Shown here in pieces: positions 1 through 9,066 of a stretch of 64,000 nucleotides of DNA. A program made the position numbers and the translations under genes. Source of the stretch: Rudanella sp031411995 (lineage in GTDB: Bacteria; Bacteroidota; Bacteroidia; Cytophagales; Spirosomataceae); contig JANOCD010000050.1 of NCBI GenBank assembly GCA_031411995.1, forward strand, positions 19,033 through 83,032, given 5' to 3'. The notes below the pieces were generated by a model that did no database searches, was not told the origin of the DNA, and saw only the letters and a list, made by a program, of their open reading frames with translations. Each line of letters begins with the position of its first letter. The first letter of the stretch is position 1.

Positions 1-1292
1 TGGCCGATGGGCCGTTTGAAACGCGGGAGATTCTGGAAACGGAAACGCCCGACGCTGTTCTGCTCGACATGAATTTCTCGGTCGATACGTCGGGGGAGGA
101 TGGGTTGCGGATGCTGCGCTACATTCGGGAGCGGCTGCCCAATGTGCCGGTGCTGCTCATTACGGGCTGGGGCAGCATCGATCTCGCCGTGCAGGGCATG
201 AAAGCCGGGGCTAACGACTTCATTACCAAGCCCTGGCAAAACAATCACCTTATACAATCGGTCAGAACGGCCATCAAATTATCAGGCGGAACACCCGTTT
301 CGGCGGGTCGGCGGCAGTTGAACGAGCAGTTTCAGTTTGAGAACATTGTGGGCGAAGACCCTAAATTGCTCGATATTCTGACCACCATTGGCCGCATTGC
401 CCCTACCGACGCACCCGTGCTGATTACGGGCGAGAGCGGCACGGGCAAAGAACTCATTGCCGAAGCTGTGCATCAGAACAGCCGACGGAAACGGCAGCCG
501 TTTGTGAAGGTCAATCTTGGTGGCATTTCCAGCACCCTGTTCGAGAGTGAATTATTTGGCCATGCTCGGGGAGCCTTCACCGATGCCAAAACCGACCGCG
601 TAGGCCGCTTTGAGTTGGCCAACAAAGGCTCGATTTTTTTAGACGAAATCGGAGACCTCGACCCGGCAGCACAGGTGAAACTGCTCCGGGTGTTGCAGGA
701 TCGCACATTTGAGCCATTGGGAAGCAGCAAGTCCCGAACGGCCGATGTCCGGGTGATCTGCGCCACCAACCGAAATCTGGAAGAGATGGTCGCGCAAGGC
801 ACGTTTCGGGAGGATCTCTTTTACCGGATCAACCTCATCACAGTGTGCCTGCCCGCCCTCCGCGAACGTCCGGCCGACATTCCCCGCTTAGTCAACTTCT
901 TCACCGACAACCTGAAATCGCTGTATGGACGACCTAATTTGCAGGTGAGCAAAGAGGCCCAGAACTGGCTTAAAAACCTGAGCTTGCCCGGCAACATCCG
1001 CCAACTGAAAAATGGGATCGAGCGGGCCGTTCTCCTCGCCCCCGGCGACACCCTCACCATCCCCGACTTCGAGAAACACCTGCCTTTTACTCCCCCTATG
1101 CCCCACGCCGGAACGCCGGACCGCCCCAACCCCACGCTCCTTACTCTCGACCAAATGGAGCGGCAGATGATTGAACGGGCCATGACCTACCACCAAAACC
1201 GCATTGCCAACGTAGCACGGGCGTTGGGCATCACCCGGTTTGCGCTGTATAGAAGGCTGGAAAAGTACGGAATTGCGTATAATGCAGAATGA
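1..1292 (+). CDS. NtrC-family sigma-54 response regulator, 5' partial
   Basis: The frame is open from base 3, so the start lies left of the window and the first part of the receiver domain is missing. Visible in order: the receiver phospho-acceptor Asp (codon at 66, in LLDMNF) and the conserved Lys in FITKPW; an AAA+ domain with Walker A GESGTGKE (429-452), the sigma-54 contact loop as GAFTDA (570-587) and Walker B IFLDEIGD; and a C-terminal Fis-type helix-turn-helix (ARALGITRFALYRRLEKYG). By family it is phosphorylated by a histidine kinase and remodels sigma-54 RNA polymerase at promoters. GAFTDA in place of GAFTGA is, from memory, common in Bacteroidota and not a sign of damage. The stop overlaps the start of the kinase gene as ATGA, so the pair is probably translationally coupled. 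The target genes cannot be told from the sequence. Confidence 0.93.
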   Translation, partial: ADGPFETREILETETPDAVLLDMNFSVDTSGEDGLRMLRYIRERLPNVPVLLITGWGSIDLAVQGMKAGANDFITKPWQNNHLIQSVRTAIKLSGGTPVSAGRRQLNEQFQFENIVGEDPKLLDILTTIGRIAPTDAPVLITGESGTGKELIAEAVHQNSRRKRQPFVKVNLGGISSTLFESELFGHARGAFTDAKTDRVGRFELANKGSIFLDEIGDLDPAAQVKLLRVLQDRTFEPLGSSKSRTADVRVICATNRNLEEMVAQGTFREDLFYRINLITVCLPALRERPADIPRLVNFFTDNLKSLYGRPNLQVSKEAQNWLKNLSLPGNIRQLKNGIERAVLLAPGDTLTIPDFEKHLPFTPPMPHAGTPDRPNPTLLTLDQMERQMIERAMTYHQNRIANVARALGITRFALYRRLEKYGIAYNAE

Positions 1293-2566
1293 AATTTCAG
1301 ACCCGCTACCTCCTCTATATCCTCAGCCTTCATGCGGTGCTCGTTGGGCTTACCTTCCAGTTGCTCAAGGAAAATAAGCCGTGGTTTATTGCCTCTGAAG
1401 TTTTGATTGCGCTGTCGCTGTATGTTGCCCTGCGGATTTATCGCTCGTTTCGGCAACCGGCACTGTTCATTGCATCAGGCATCGAAGCCATTCAGGATAA
1501 GGACTTTACGGTGAAGTTTGTACTGACGGGCAACAATGAAGTAGACGAACTGATTCGGGTTTACAACCTGATGATCGACCAACTCCGCACCGAACGCACC
1601 CGGCAGGCCGAGCAACAGTTTTTCCTGGATAAACTGATTGAAGCCGCGCCAATCGCCTTGCTGATTCTTGATTTCGACGAGCGCGTTTCGGCCCTGAACC
1701 CCAAAGCGCGGCAGTTGCTCCGCCTGCCCGATGCCGACCTGCTTCAAAAGCCCCTGTCAGCCATTGCGCATCCGCTGTTGAGCCAACTAAGCACGCTCAC
1801 CCCCGATCAGCCGCATACCGTAAAATTGGCCGGGATTGAAACCTACCGGGTGCTGCGCGGGCAGTTCATCGACCGGGGGTTTCGGCGGCAGTTTCTGTTT
1901 ATCGAGGAGTTGACCGCCGAAATTATCGAAACCGAAAAAAAAGCGTATGGAAAGGTCATCCGAATGATGGCCCATGAAGTCAACAACTCCATTGGGGCGG
2001 TCAACTCCATCCTGCACCTTGCCGAACCCGACGTGGCCGACCCCGACGTTCGGCAGGCGGTGCGGGTGGCCATCGAGCGCAACGACCGGCTCAACCAGTT
2101 CATGCGCCGGTTTGCCGATGTGGTTCGCCTTCCAGCCCCCAACCTTGCTCCCACCAACGTGGCTAATTTAGTGCAAACAGTGGTGCAACTCATGCAGCCT
2201 CAAGCCAAAAGCCGAGGCATTCAACTAACTTCAACAGTATCTGATTCCCCTGTTAACCAACCAATTGACGTTGGTCAGATGGAGCAGGTTTTGGTTAATA
2301 TTCTAAAAAATGCGCTGGAAGCCTGCCAGGCAGGGCAAGCGGTTGAGGTGCAGCTAACCAACTGCGAATTGCTCATCCGCAACAACGGCCAACCCATTCC
2401 CGACGACGTAGCAACCAACTTATTCGACCCGTTCTACAGCACCAAACGCGACGGGCAGGGCATCGGACTAACCCTTACCCGCGAAATTCTCCTCAACCAC
2501 GGCTTTGCCTTCTCCCTCAAAACCGAACCAAACGGCTGGACAGTATTCAGAATTGAGTGGCATTAA
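1289..2566 (+). CDS. NtrY-like membrane sensor histidine kinase
   Basis: 425 residues. Two transmembrane segments (about 8-25 and 33-51) with almost no periplasmic loop, then a HAMP-like linker, a PAS-like region (about 110-205), a dimerisation/phosphoacceptor domain with the H-box MMAHEVNNSIG (His229), an N-box (NILKNALEAC) and the ATP-lid motif GQGIGLTLT. The tiny extracytoplasmic loop suggests that the signal is sensed in the membrane or cytoplasm through the PAS domain. The ATGA overlap with the upstream NtrC-type regulator makes it the likely cognate kinase. This organisation resembles the NtrY/NtrX group; the signal is unknown. Confidence 0.92.
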   Translation: MKFQTRYLLYILSLHAVLVGLTFQLLKENKPWFIASEVLIALSLYVALRIYRSFRQPALFIASGIEAIQDKDFTVKFVLTGNNEVDELIRVYNLMIDQLRTERTRQAEQQFFLDKLIEAAPIALLILDFDERVSALNPKARQLLRLPDADLLQKPLSAIAHPLLSQLSTLTPDQPHTVKLAGIETYRVLRGQFIDRGFRRQFLFIEELTAEIIETEKKAYGKVIRMMAHEVNNSIGAVNSILHLAEPDVADPDVRQAVRVAIERNDRLNQFMRRFADVVRLPAPNLAPTNVANLVQTVVQLMQPQAKSRGIQLTSTVSDSPVNQPIDVGQMEQVLVNILKNALEACQAGQAVEVQLTNCELLIRNNGQPIPDDVATNLFDPFYSTKRDGQGIGLTLTREILLNHGFAFSLKTEPNGWTVFRIEWH

Positions 2567-2599
2567 CTACATTTACTCATTCTCTAAACTCTCCAAACC

Positions 2600-3160
2600 A
2601 TGACGACTCTTATCCGATTCCTTGACCGCATTGCCAACTGGAAAACACTCCTGGTTCTGTTCGCTATCTACGTGAGTTTCCCGGCCTACTGGTTTAAAAA
2701 AGCCGAGACAACCATCAATCAACTGGCGGGTAAACCCGTTGGCCCCATCGACCTCACGTTTGGTTTTAACCCCAACCGAACCCGGCAAATGGTCGCCGAC
2801 TATGGCCCCGAAGCCCGTGCTTATTACGCCCGAACCGAACTCAGTACCGACCTGATCTACCCCATCGTTTATAGCTTTCTTTTGGCCGTAATCCTGACGA
2901 TGCTGTTCCGAAATAAGCCCTACAAACCGTTCGTTTGGGTCACAACCCTTCCCTTTGCAAGCCTTATTTTCGACTACCTCGAAAACGCAACCATCGTCAC
3001 AATGCTACAAACCTACCCCGATGAGTCGATAGGCGTGGCGGTGCTATGTGAGCTGTTTAAACTGGTCAAATGGTTTTCGTTTGGGCTGACAATCGTCTTT
3101 ATTTTCTACGGCCTTTTTCAGTTGATCGGAAGGCGGAATCAACCAATAAAACAACACTAG
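2600..3160 (+). CDS. Small multi-pass membrane protein, function unknown
   Basis: 186 residues. Hydrophobic segments at about 14-31, 84-103, 111-127 and 145-178 predict four membrane spans, with a polar extracytoplasmic region (about 35-80) between the first two. No family is recognised. The gene starts 33 bp after the kinase stop and is followed by a terminator hairpin, so it is probably the last gene of the two-component operon. It could be an accessory to the sensor or an unrelated co-transcribed protein. The gene itself is well supported by length, codon use and the clear boundary downstream. Confidence 0.8.
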   Translation: MTTLIRFLDRIANWKTLLVLFAIYVSFPAYWFKKAETTINQLAGKPVGPIDLTFGFNPNRTRQMVADYGPEARAYYARTELSTDLIYPIVYSFLLAVILTMLFRNKPYKPFVWVTTLPFASLIFDYLENATIVTMLQTYPDESIGVAVLCELFKLVKWFSFGLTIVFIFYGLFQLIGRRNQPIKQH

Positions 3161-3180
3161 CTAACTGATGGACAGTAACG

Positions 3181-3214
3181 ATACTCAGGAGCTATTTTTC
3201 TGAGTATTTTTTTT
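3181..3214 (+). terminator. Rho-independent terminator after the two-component operon
   Basis: Perfect 8-bp stem ATACTCAG / CTGAGTAT (3181-3188 with 3200-3207), 11-base loop, followed by a run of seven T on the plus strand. It lies 20 bp after the stop of the small membrane protein gene. Confidence 0.75.
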
Positions 3215-3816
3215 AGTCATCAGCCTACTTAGCCACTCAACCAATTGGATTTCACCCGCCATCAATCCCAATACATACCAAATTAATAGTAGTCTGTATG
3301 GGGACTATATTTTATACTAATTAATTGTACTTTAATAAGATACCATCGTCTAGGTTTACTAGCTTATAACCCATAAAATAGTACAGTGAAATGACCATCA
3401 AATAATGCTTTAACTATGTTTTTTTATATTTTCACTAGTGTAATTAGGCTATTCGTTCACAGGATTAAATTATTTTAACATACTCTAACGTATTACTTTC
3501 AAAAACATCAGTGGTATTTTTAGCGCATTATCCGATAAACCCCCTCCCCTGAGTCGAGTTCATCGAATATAGCAATTGCATAATACAAGGATTTATCTAG
3601 CTACTTTTCTGCAACCAGCAGCCCTGGTTATACAGCATTGACGGGTAACGTTAACCGATAAAATAAGGAATAGCCTGCACCACCTTTGTTCATGAAAATT
3701 TTGAGTATAAACACTCAATCTATTGACAAGTTTAAGGAACATGGGCTTGTAGCCTGCACCCACCGGACCTCGATGGGTCATCTGAAATTTGGATGACCAC
3801 AAAATGACTCTTAATC
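3215..3816. other. AT-rich 0.6-kb non-coding gap
   Basis: Clearly more AT-rich than its neighbours and without a convincing gene on either strand. A minus-strand open frame at 3593-3802 resembles no family I know. The words TAGCCTGCACC at about 3672 and TAGCCTGCACC at about 3750 form a short direct repeat. The gap probably holds the promoter region of the AraC-type gene and perhaps residues of lost DNA; nothing firmer can be said. Confidence 0.5.
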
Positions 3817-4728
3817 ATGCATTCCGAATTGAAAAAACTGGGTTTATATTGGAATGACGACTCTACCGTCTCGCCGAAGTACATTCATTTGGTTTCCCTT
3901 GACTCCAGTTGTGGCAAACAAGACTGGGTTATTAAGCCCCACGTTCACAGTCGGTTCTATCAGTTTCTACTAATCGAATCGGGAGCAGGAACGTTTATCT
4001 CCAATGATAAGACAAGGGGGTTTTCAGGTCGAAACCTGATTATTATCCCCGAAAATACCCTCCATAGTTTTCAGTTCAGCGACAACATTGTGGGCTATAC
4101 GCTGACCGTACCATCACCCATTATCGACCGGATAACCGAGCAGGATCAGGAGTTACTTGCCGGCATTAATTTGATGCGTATGGTGAGCCTCAATAATAAT
4201 ACGGAGGAATTCAACAACCTGATGATCAGTATTGATTCGATCATCCGTGAGCAGTCACGGCAGGAAGAAAAGGGCCTGCTGTACCTGGAGAGCGTTATTC
4301 AACTGTTTTTGATTAAAATTTTTCGGCTTCGTACTGAGTTTGTGCGGGAGAACAGCGGGTCGAGCCGTGAATTAGCCTATTACAGGCAGTTTATGCGGAC
4401 AGTGAAACAGGGAATTCCAACCAACCGCAGCATCAACGACTATACTAAGGTGGTTGGCATTAGCAAAACCCATCTCAACCGGGTCTGCCAAACTATCACC
4501 GGCGAATCGACGAAACAGGTAATTGGGCGGTATCTGGCCAACGAAGCCATTATTTTGCTGGCCCATTCAGAATTGACCATTTCCCAAATTGCGCAACAGT
4601 TAGCCTTCAAAGACGTTAGTTATTTCTGCCGTTTTTTCAAGAAACAGGTCGGTATCCCCCCCGCCCGCTTCCGCGACGAGAACCTGCACACCAACACAAT
4701 AGAAAACTCGGTTGCGTTAACGTATTAG
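3817..4728 (+). CDS. AraC-family regulator with N-terminal cupin
   Basis: 303 residues. The N-terminal half has a cupin-like ligand-binding barrel with histidines in KPHVHSRFYQF and a second strand motif around IPENTLHSFQF. The C-terminal 95 residues carry two helix-turn-helix units: NDYTKVVGISKTHLNRVC and TISQIAQQLAFKDVSYFCRF, the second followed by the usual QVGIPPARFR. This is the PobR/HpaA-like type, which in other bacteria responds to aromatic acids; the ligand here is unknown. It stands alone on the plus strand and converges with the leftward T9SS cargo gene only 25 bp away. The AT-rich upstream gap is its likely control region. Confidence 0.92.
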   Translation: MHSELKKLGLYWNDDSTVSPKYIHLVSLDSSCGKQDWVIKPHVHSRFYQFLLIESGAGTFISNDKTRGFSGRNLIIIPENTLHSFQFSDNIVGYTLTVPSPIIDRITEQDQELLAGINLMRMVSLNNNTEEFNNLMISIDSIIREQSRQEEKGLLYLESVIQLFLIKIFRLRTEFVRENSGSSRELAYYRQFMRTVKQGIPTNRSINDYTKVVGISKTHLNRVCQTITGESTKQVIGRYLANEAIILLAHSELTISQIAQQLAFKDVSYFCRFFKKQVGIPPARFRDENLHTNTIENSVALTY

Positions 4729-4753
4729 TTGGGGCGGATTTATTGAGACCCGG

Positions 4754-6283
4754 TCAATAAACAAGAACCAGTCGGCTCTGTTTTGTTTTGGTGATGGGTG
4801 GTTTGCCGGGCAGTTTGAGCGTATAGTCGATCGTCCAGTTATAGACCGCCGTGGGGCAACGTTCACTTTTATAGCGGCCATCCCAAGCAAAAGGCGGGTT
4901 AGTGGTCTGAAAAATTAGTTCGCCCCACCGATTATAGATCGACATGGACGTAAACGTAATGTCGCCACAGGCGAAGGGTTCAAATACATCATTGGAGCCA
5001 TCGGTATTGGGCGAAAACGCATCGGGAGCCTCTACCCGGCATTCACAACCGCTATAGTCAATAGTTACCGAATCCCTCAGCGTGGCACAGTCATTTGTGA
5101 CCGATGCCCAAAAAACGCCCGACGTGTTCACAGTTCGCTCGGTTTCAGCAAAGGCATCGAGCCACCGGAAAACACCCTCAGCAACCGTCGGCTTTATCGT
5201 AAACGTCTCGGCACCACATAATTGCTTGTCAGGTCCCAACTCCAGCCGTGGCGACAACACATACCGGACGTTGATGCTGTCGCGAGCTGTGCAATTGGCA
5301 TCAGTCACCTGCACGGTATAAAGACTAGCCCGGCGAACTTGGTAGGTGTTCTGTTGTGTGCCGTCCTGCCACCGATAGATGCCTGATTCTGCCACCCGCA
5401 GCGTGAGCGGTTTCTCATCGCAGAGCGTGGTGTCTGGCCCCAGGCTAAAATCGAGTTGGTAGTTGATCGTGATTGTATCGCGCAACACCTTGCAGGGCGT
5501 GACCACCTCTACCCAGTATTTGCCGGGCCTCGACACCAGCAGCGTTGGCTCTGTGCTGCCCGTGTTCCATTTATAACTGGTGGCTCCGGGTGTCTTTGGG
5601 TTAAGCCGATACGTGCTTTTGCGGCCACACAGAGTGGTATCCCGGCCCAAATCAAGTCGAATCGGCAACACCGACACATCGTCGATGAACAGGTAATAAT
5701 AGCCGAGGGTAACGGGCAATTCGACAAAGTTGCCAATGGTCACGTAGCGTTCTCCCCCTTTCGCCGTGTAGCAACCACCTACCTTCTCCCACTGAAACCG
5801 TTTCGTGAGTCGCTGTGGGGTATTGTCGATCACCTGCGGCTTCTCGCTCGGAATCAACAAGTCTTTCTGGGTTGCCGTAATCAGGGGTTGATTGGAGAAA
5901 TAGGCTCCAAATGAACCCGCTGGATACCGGTTAGGCGTGGCCGAGCTTACATATAGTTCGAACTGATAAGCCTCGCCTGCTTTGAGGGGCTGTTTGAGCG
6001 GACTCGCCAGGTACTCGGCCCACCCCGAATCCATGAATAAGCGAGCTAACCCCTGCCCTGAATGTGGAGGCAACTCGATCTGAGCCGTTGGAAAACAATA
6101 GTGGTAAAAATCGGGAGTCGCTTTGTTGGGGTTATACCAGAACGTGGCTTCCGAAAGCAGGTTGTCTTGCCGGGGGCAATTGTCAAATGATTCAAACCCG
6201 CCGTTCGGCATCAATTCCTGACCAACCGCCCAATCAGGCAGTAGCAAGGCAAGAAACAGAGAGCAAAAAAACGTCCAGTTCAT
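4754..6283 (-). CDS. Secreted protein with type-B T9SS sorting domain (CHU_C)
   Basis: 509 residues. A signal peptide (hydrophobic 3-20, ending AVGQ) is followed by a carbohydrate-binding-like region opening with LMPNGGFESFDNCP, then three tandem Ig/PKD-like segments, each beginning with a LGPDTTLC-type motif (LGRDTTLC, LGPDTTLC, LGPDKQLC), and a C-terminal gliding-motility-type sorting domain (DAFSPNTDGSNDVFEP and MSIYNRWGELIFQT). This last domain directs export across the outer membrane by T9SS, with anchoring at the cell surface. The repeated cysteine-bearing segments suggest disulfide-stabilised adhesion modules. The gene is monocistronic; the polysaccharide lyase gene lies 95 bp upstream on the same strand. 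Confidence 0.88.
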   Translation of the reverse strand: MNWTFFCSLFLALLLPDWAVGQELMPNGGFESFDNCPRQDNLLSEATFWYNPNKATPDFYHYCFPTAQIELPPHSGQGLARLFMDSGWAEYLASPLKQPLKAGEAYQFELYVSSATPNRYPAGSFGAYFSNQPLITATQKDLLIPSEKPQVIDNTPQRLTKRFQWEKVGGCYTAKGGERYVTIGNFVELPVTLGYYYLFIDDVSVLPIRLDLGRDTTLCGRKSTYRLNPKTPGATSYKWNTGSTEPTLLVSRPGKYWVEVVTPCKVLRDTITINYQLDFSLGPDTTLCDEKPLTLRVAESGIYRWQDGTQQNTYQVRRASLYTVQVTDANCTARDSINVRYVLSPRLELGPDKQLCGAETFTIKPTVAEGVFRWLDAFAETERTVNTSGVFWASVTNDCATLRDSVTIDYSGCECRVEAPDAFSPNTDGSNDVFEPFACGDITFTSMSIYNRWGELIFQTTNPPFAWDGRYKSERCPTAVYNWTIDYTLKLPGKPPITKTKQSRLVLVY

Positions 6284-6378
6284 TAGGAAACGGCAAGTAC
6301 AGCTTTTTTCAGATAGACTTATTTTGCGAAAGAATAGTAAATTTAGACAATGAGCCGGATTAATTTATGATTCGTCTT

Positions 6379-8544
6379 TTACAGGCGATTTATCACAACA
6401 CTTTTGCCCAGATAAACGCCTTGAGGCAGCTCCACAATGAATAGGGTGCTGTTTTTGGCCTCGTTGACCACAGTGCGGTAATTTTCTCCTTTCGAGGGGT
6501 ACTTGCCCGTTACTGAAACCGAAATCTGGCTTAGTTTCCGCGACGGATCGGCCACGGTCAGTTCGGTCAGTTTGTCCCCCTTCATGTTCAGCATCACCAT
6601 GCCGGGTCTGTCCATCCGCACGCTTACGCCCTGCCCAATGTCGATGGCCCCCGCTTTGTAAAAAGCGAATTGGGTGATGCCTAATTTCTGATTTTTAACT
6701 GCCTGCAGGTCAGCCGTATTGGAGAGAATAGTAATGGAGCGATTGGTGGCTGCGGTCGCCAATAATTGCCCTTCCGACACGTCGGGCACGACAATGTATT
6801 GATACGATCCCTTCGTTGGTTTATTGCCATGATCGAACCACAGCCCGAACACATTCTCACTAACCAACTCTGTGCTGATGTTTTTCTGGTCGGTAATGTC
6901 TGACCAACGCCCGGTTTCGGCCCGATTGGACAGGGTGATGGTGGTTGGTTGGGGGAAAATATAGCCAATTTTATCGTGATGCACCCACTTCACCTTATCC
7001 AGGGTTCGGCGACCTGTTGGAGCAGATTGGGAATTTCCATTCTGCATCATTCGCACATCGCTCCGCATCAACACCTGGTTGATGGTGGTGACGACCGGCA
7101 GATCGGGACTTGAGCGAATATCGGTGCCGAGACAAACGTATTCCTCATCGAAAAAGAACCACGATTTTTTGGCTTCTAATCCGTCGTGGGGGCTTTTGAA
7201 ATCGAACACCACGGCCCCGTAAAGCCCATCGGTTACGGCCCCCACAAAATCGGTCAGCCCCGCTTTCTGAATCTCCGTTGGGGCGGGGAGTTGCGCCTTT
7301 TGCAGGATGGTTGTCCCCGAAATTTTTTGCCAGTCATACACTGGCCAGATGTTGTGGTATTCGTCGCCCTTCAACATCAGGTAGTTCGTGCCGTCGGCGC
7401 GGTGGTGGGTGGTTTTACCCGGCCCATTATAAGGCTCTTCCATGTTCCGGTTGCGGGTCGAAAACAGCCTGACCGTGGTGTAAAACCGGGGGCGTTGAAA
7501 CACGAAATGCTCGGTTTGCCAAAAGAACTTGGCAAACGATGCCGACGGTGTGGCCTCGCCCTTTCGCAACCGGATGATTTGCTCCAATTCCGCTTTTCGG
7601 TAGTCCGTACTCACCAACACCCGCTCGATTTCGAGGGTGCTTTGTGGCTGAAACGTGGCCTTGCCGGAGATACTCCGGTTCTTGACGCTGATATCCTCGT
7701 AAACGCCATAGACCATTTGTTTGTAGATGCCATCGAGGTAATAGTCAACCAACTGGTTTATTTTGACCTTGGCGAAGGCGTATTTGGTGCCAGCCACATA
7801 AAACGACCACTCGCCGTAGGCATTGGCATATTTTCCGTAGCCGTAAGAAGACGTGTTGTTCACCCGGTCGGTGCGGTGATGGAAACTATAATCGTGTTGC
7901 AGGCCCCGTTCGCCCGTCGAGAATTTCAGTTCGCCTTCAATGATCTTTATGATGTCGTCAAACGCCTGATAATCATTCATAAAGAGCAAGTTTTTGGCCA
8001 AAATACCTGCAATCACAATCCGGTCACCGCTTGGCCGCGCCCCCGACGCATTCATGTTGGCCCGGCCAATCATGGGTTGGGCTTTGGCAACGAGGTCTTT
8101 GGGCAATTCGTCGCCGATAATCAGCATCAGGTTGCCGAGGTTGGTGGGGGTTGTAATCTGATTATCGTGCCAGTTGTCGCCCACAAAATCGTGCTTAACC
8201 CAGTAAGCCAAACCCTTGATGATCTGAGCTTTCAAAGCCTCACTGCGATAAAACCCTGACGTTTTGGTCTGGTAGGCTTTGGCCATATAGACCAGATCGC
8301 GGGTATGCCCGCCATGCGGAAAACTGGCTGTCCGGCTCAGGTCTTCGTAGTTGATCCCCCGAAAACTCCCGTCCTCGTTCATCTTGACCACGATGCTTTC
8401 CACGTTGCCATCAACGATTTTGGTGGCCATCAGATCGGCCACAATCCGCTCTTTAATGGTTTTCAGATCGGTTTGGGCTATGCAGACCGAAGCCAGCAGA
8501 ACAAAAATCGGCACAATCAACAGGCGTTGACGAATGGGTCTCAT
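6379..8544 (-). CDS. Polysaccharide lyase family 8 (chondroitin AC / hyaluronate lyase type)
   Basis: 721 residues from the ATG at 8544; a TTG nine bases upstream is less likely. A signal peptide (MRPIRQRLLIVPIFV to IAQ) precedes an N-terminal alpha/alpha toroid and C-terminal beta-sandwiches of PL8. Family landmarks: DNWHDNQITTP (about 123-133), the catalytic His/Tyr region QHDYSFHHRTDR and SSYGYG (His223, Tyr234), and FVFQRPRFYTTVRL with HHRADGTNYLML and YDWQKISGTT. Compared with remembered chondroitin AC lyase, the GAN motif supplying the charge-neutralising Asn reads SGARPSGD here, and the second Arg of the GRGVSR-type motif is Gly (NRSISG). It is expected to be secreted and to cleave uronic-acid-containing polysaccharides by beta-elimination, but the substrate should not be assumed. 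No SusC/SusD pair is nearby. Confidence 0.85.
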   Translation of the reverse strand: MRPIRQRLLIVPIFVLLASVCIAQTDLKTIKERIVADLMATKIVDGNVESIVVKMNEDGSFRGINYEDLSRTASFPHGGHTRDLVYMAKAYQTKTSGFYRSEALKAQIIKGLAYWVKHDFVGDNWHDNQITTPTNLGNLMLIIGDELPKDLVAKAQPMIGRANMNASGARPSGDRIVIAGILAKNLLFMNDYQAFDDIIKIIEGELKFSTGERGLQHDYSFHHRTDRVNNTSSYGYGKYANAYGEWSFYVAGTKYAFAKVKINQLVDYYLDGIYKQMVYGVYEDISVKNRSISGKATFQPQSTLEIERVLVSTDYRKAELEQIIRLRKGEATPSASFAKFFWQTEHFVFQRPRFYTTVRLFSTRNRNMEEPYNGPGKTTHHRADGTNYLMLKGDEYHNIWPVYDWQKISGTTILQKAQLPAPTEIQKAGLTDFVGAVTDGLYGAVVFDFKSPHDGLEAKKSWFFFDEEYVCLGTDIRSSPDLPVVTTINQVLMRSDVRMMQNGNSQSAPTGRRTLDKVKWVHHDKIGYIFPQPTTITLSNRAETGRWSDITDQKNISTELVSENVFGLWFDHGNKPTKGSYQYIVVPDVSEGQLLATAATNRSITILSNTADLQAVKNQKLGITQFAFYKAGAIDIGQGVSVRMDRPGMVMLNMKGDKLTELTVADPSRKLSQISVSVTGKYPSKGENYRTVVNEAKNSTLFIVELPQGVYLGKSVVINRL

Positions 8545-8763
8545 AGAAAACAAGGTTGTACAATCCGGGTTTGGATACTGTACAAAGCCGATTTTCGCTG
8601 TTTTCTATTGGCGGGGGGAAAGCAAAAAAAGCAGATAGGGGCTAATAGCGTTGCCCTTTACATACTTAAACGATTATGATTTTAGCTATAGTGAAGCTTA
8701 TGTACAAATCGAACAAAGACCTTCAACGAAACGTCTTCCTTCCGTGAAACAGAATCACCTCCC

Positions 8764-9004
8764 ATGAATAGTATCGAAACTGCCGTTTCAAACGGCTCAT
8801 TTACTACCCTGGTTGCCGCCGTAAAGGCCATTGGTCAACGGGCAGCCGCTTACCATCCACCTGACGGATGGTAAAGTGATGGTCAACGGTGCTGAAGTGA
8901 TTATAGCTGATGTGGATACCGATAATGGTGTTGTTCACGCTATTAATGCCTGCCTAATTAGGGTCGTTTGTTGCCGTAAATCAACCCGTTGGAAGAATAG
9001 CTGA
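8764..9004 (+). pseudogene. Relic of a fasciclin (FAS1) domain gene, internal deletion and frameshift
   Basis: Two FAS1 pieces lie in different frames. From 8764 the first frame reads MNSIETAVSNGSFTTLVAAV and continues K-A, which is the start of a FAS1 domain, and stops at 8873. From 8831 another frame reads VNGQPLTIHLTDGKVMVNGA and then DNGVVHAINACL, which is the final third of the same domain, ending at the TGA at 9002-9004. Between them the roughly 60-80 residues expected in the middle of a FAS1 domain are absent. The simplest reading is an internal deletion that also shifted the frame. FAS1 proteins are usually secreted adhesion proteins. No function is expected now. Confidence 0.75.
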
Positions 9005-9066
9005 CTGTAAAATACCCTGTACGCATACCTAAACTTTTATTGGTAAATGAACCGCAGTTTCTACCT

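Noticed and set aside
570..587. Defective GAFTGA loop in the NtrC-type regulator
   Set aside because: GAFTDA is, as far as I recall, common in Bacteroidota activators and so is not evidence of loss of sigma-54 contact.
3593..3802. 69-codon minus-strand gene in the AT-rich gap
   Set aside because: No start context, no similarity to a known family and inconsistent codon composition.
7186..8259. 357-codon plus-strand open frame
   Set aside because: Lies opposite the well-supported PL8 lyase gene; its residues are a by-product of the lyase codon bias and show no domain.
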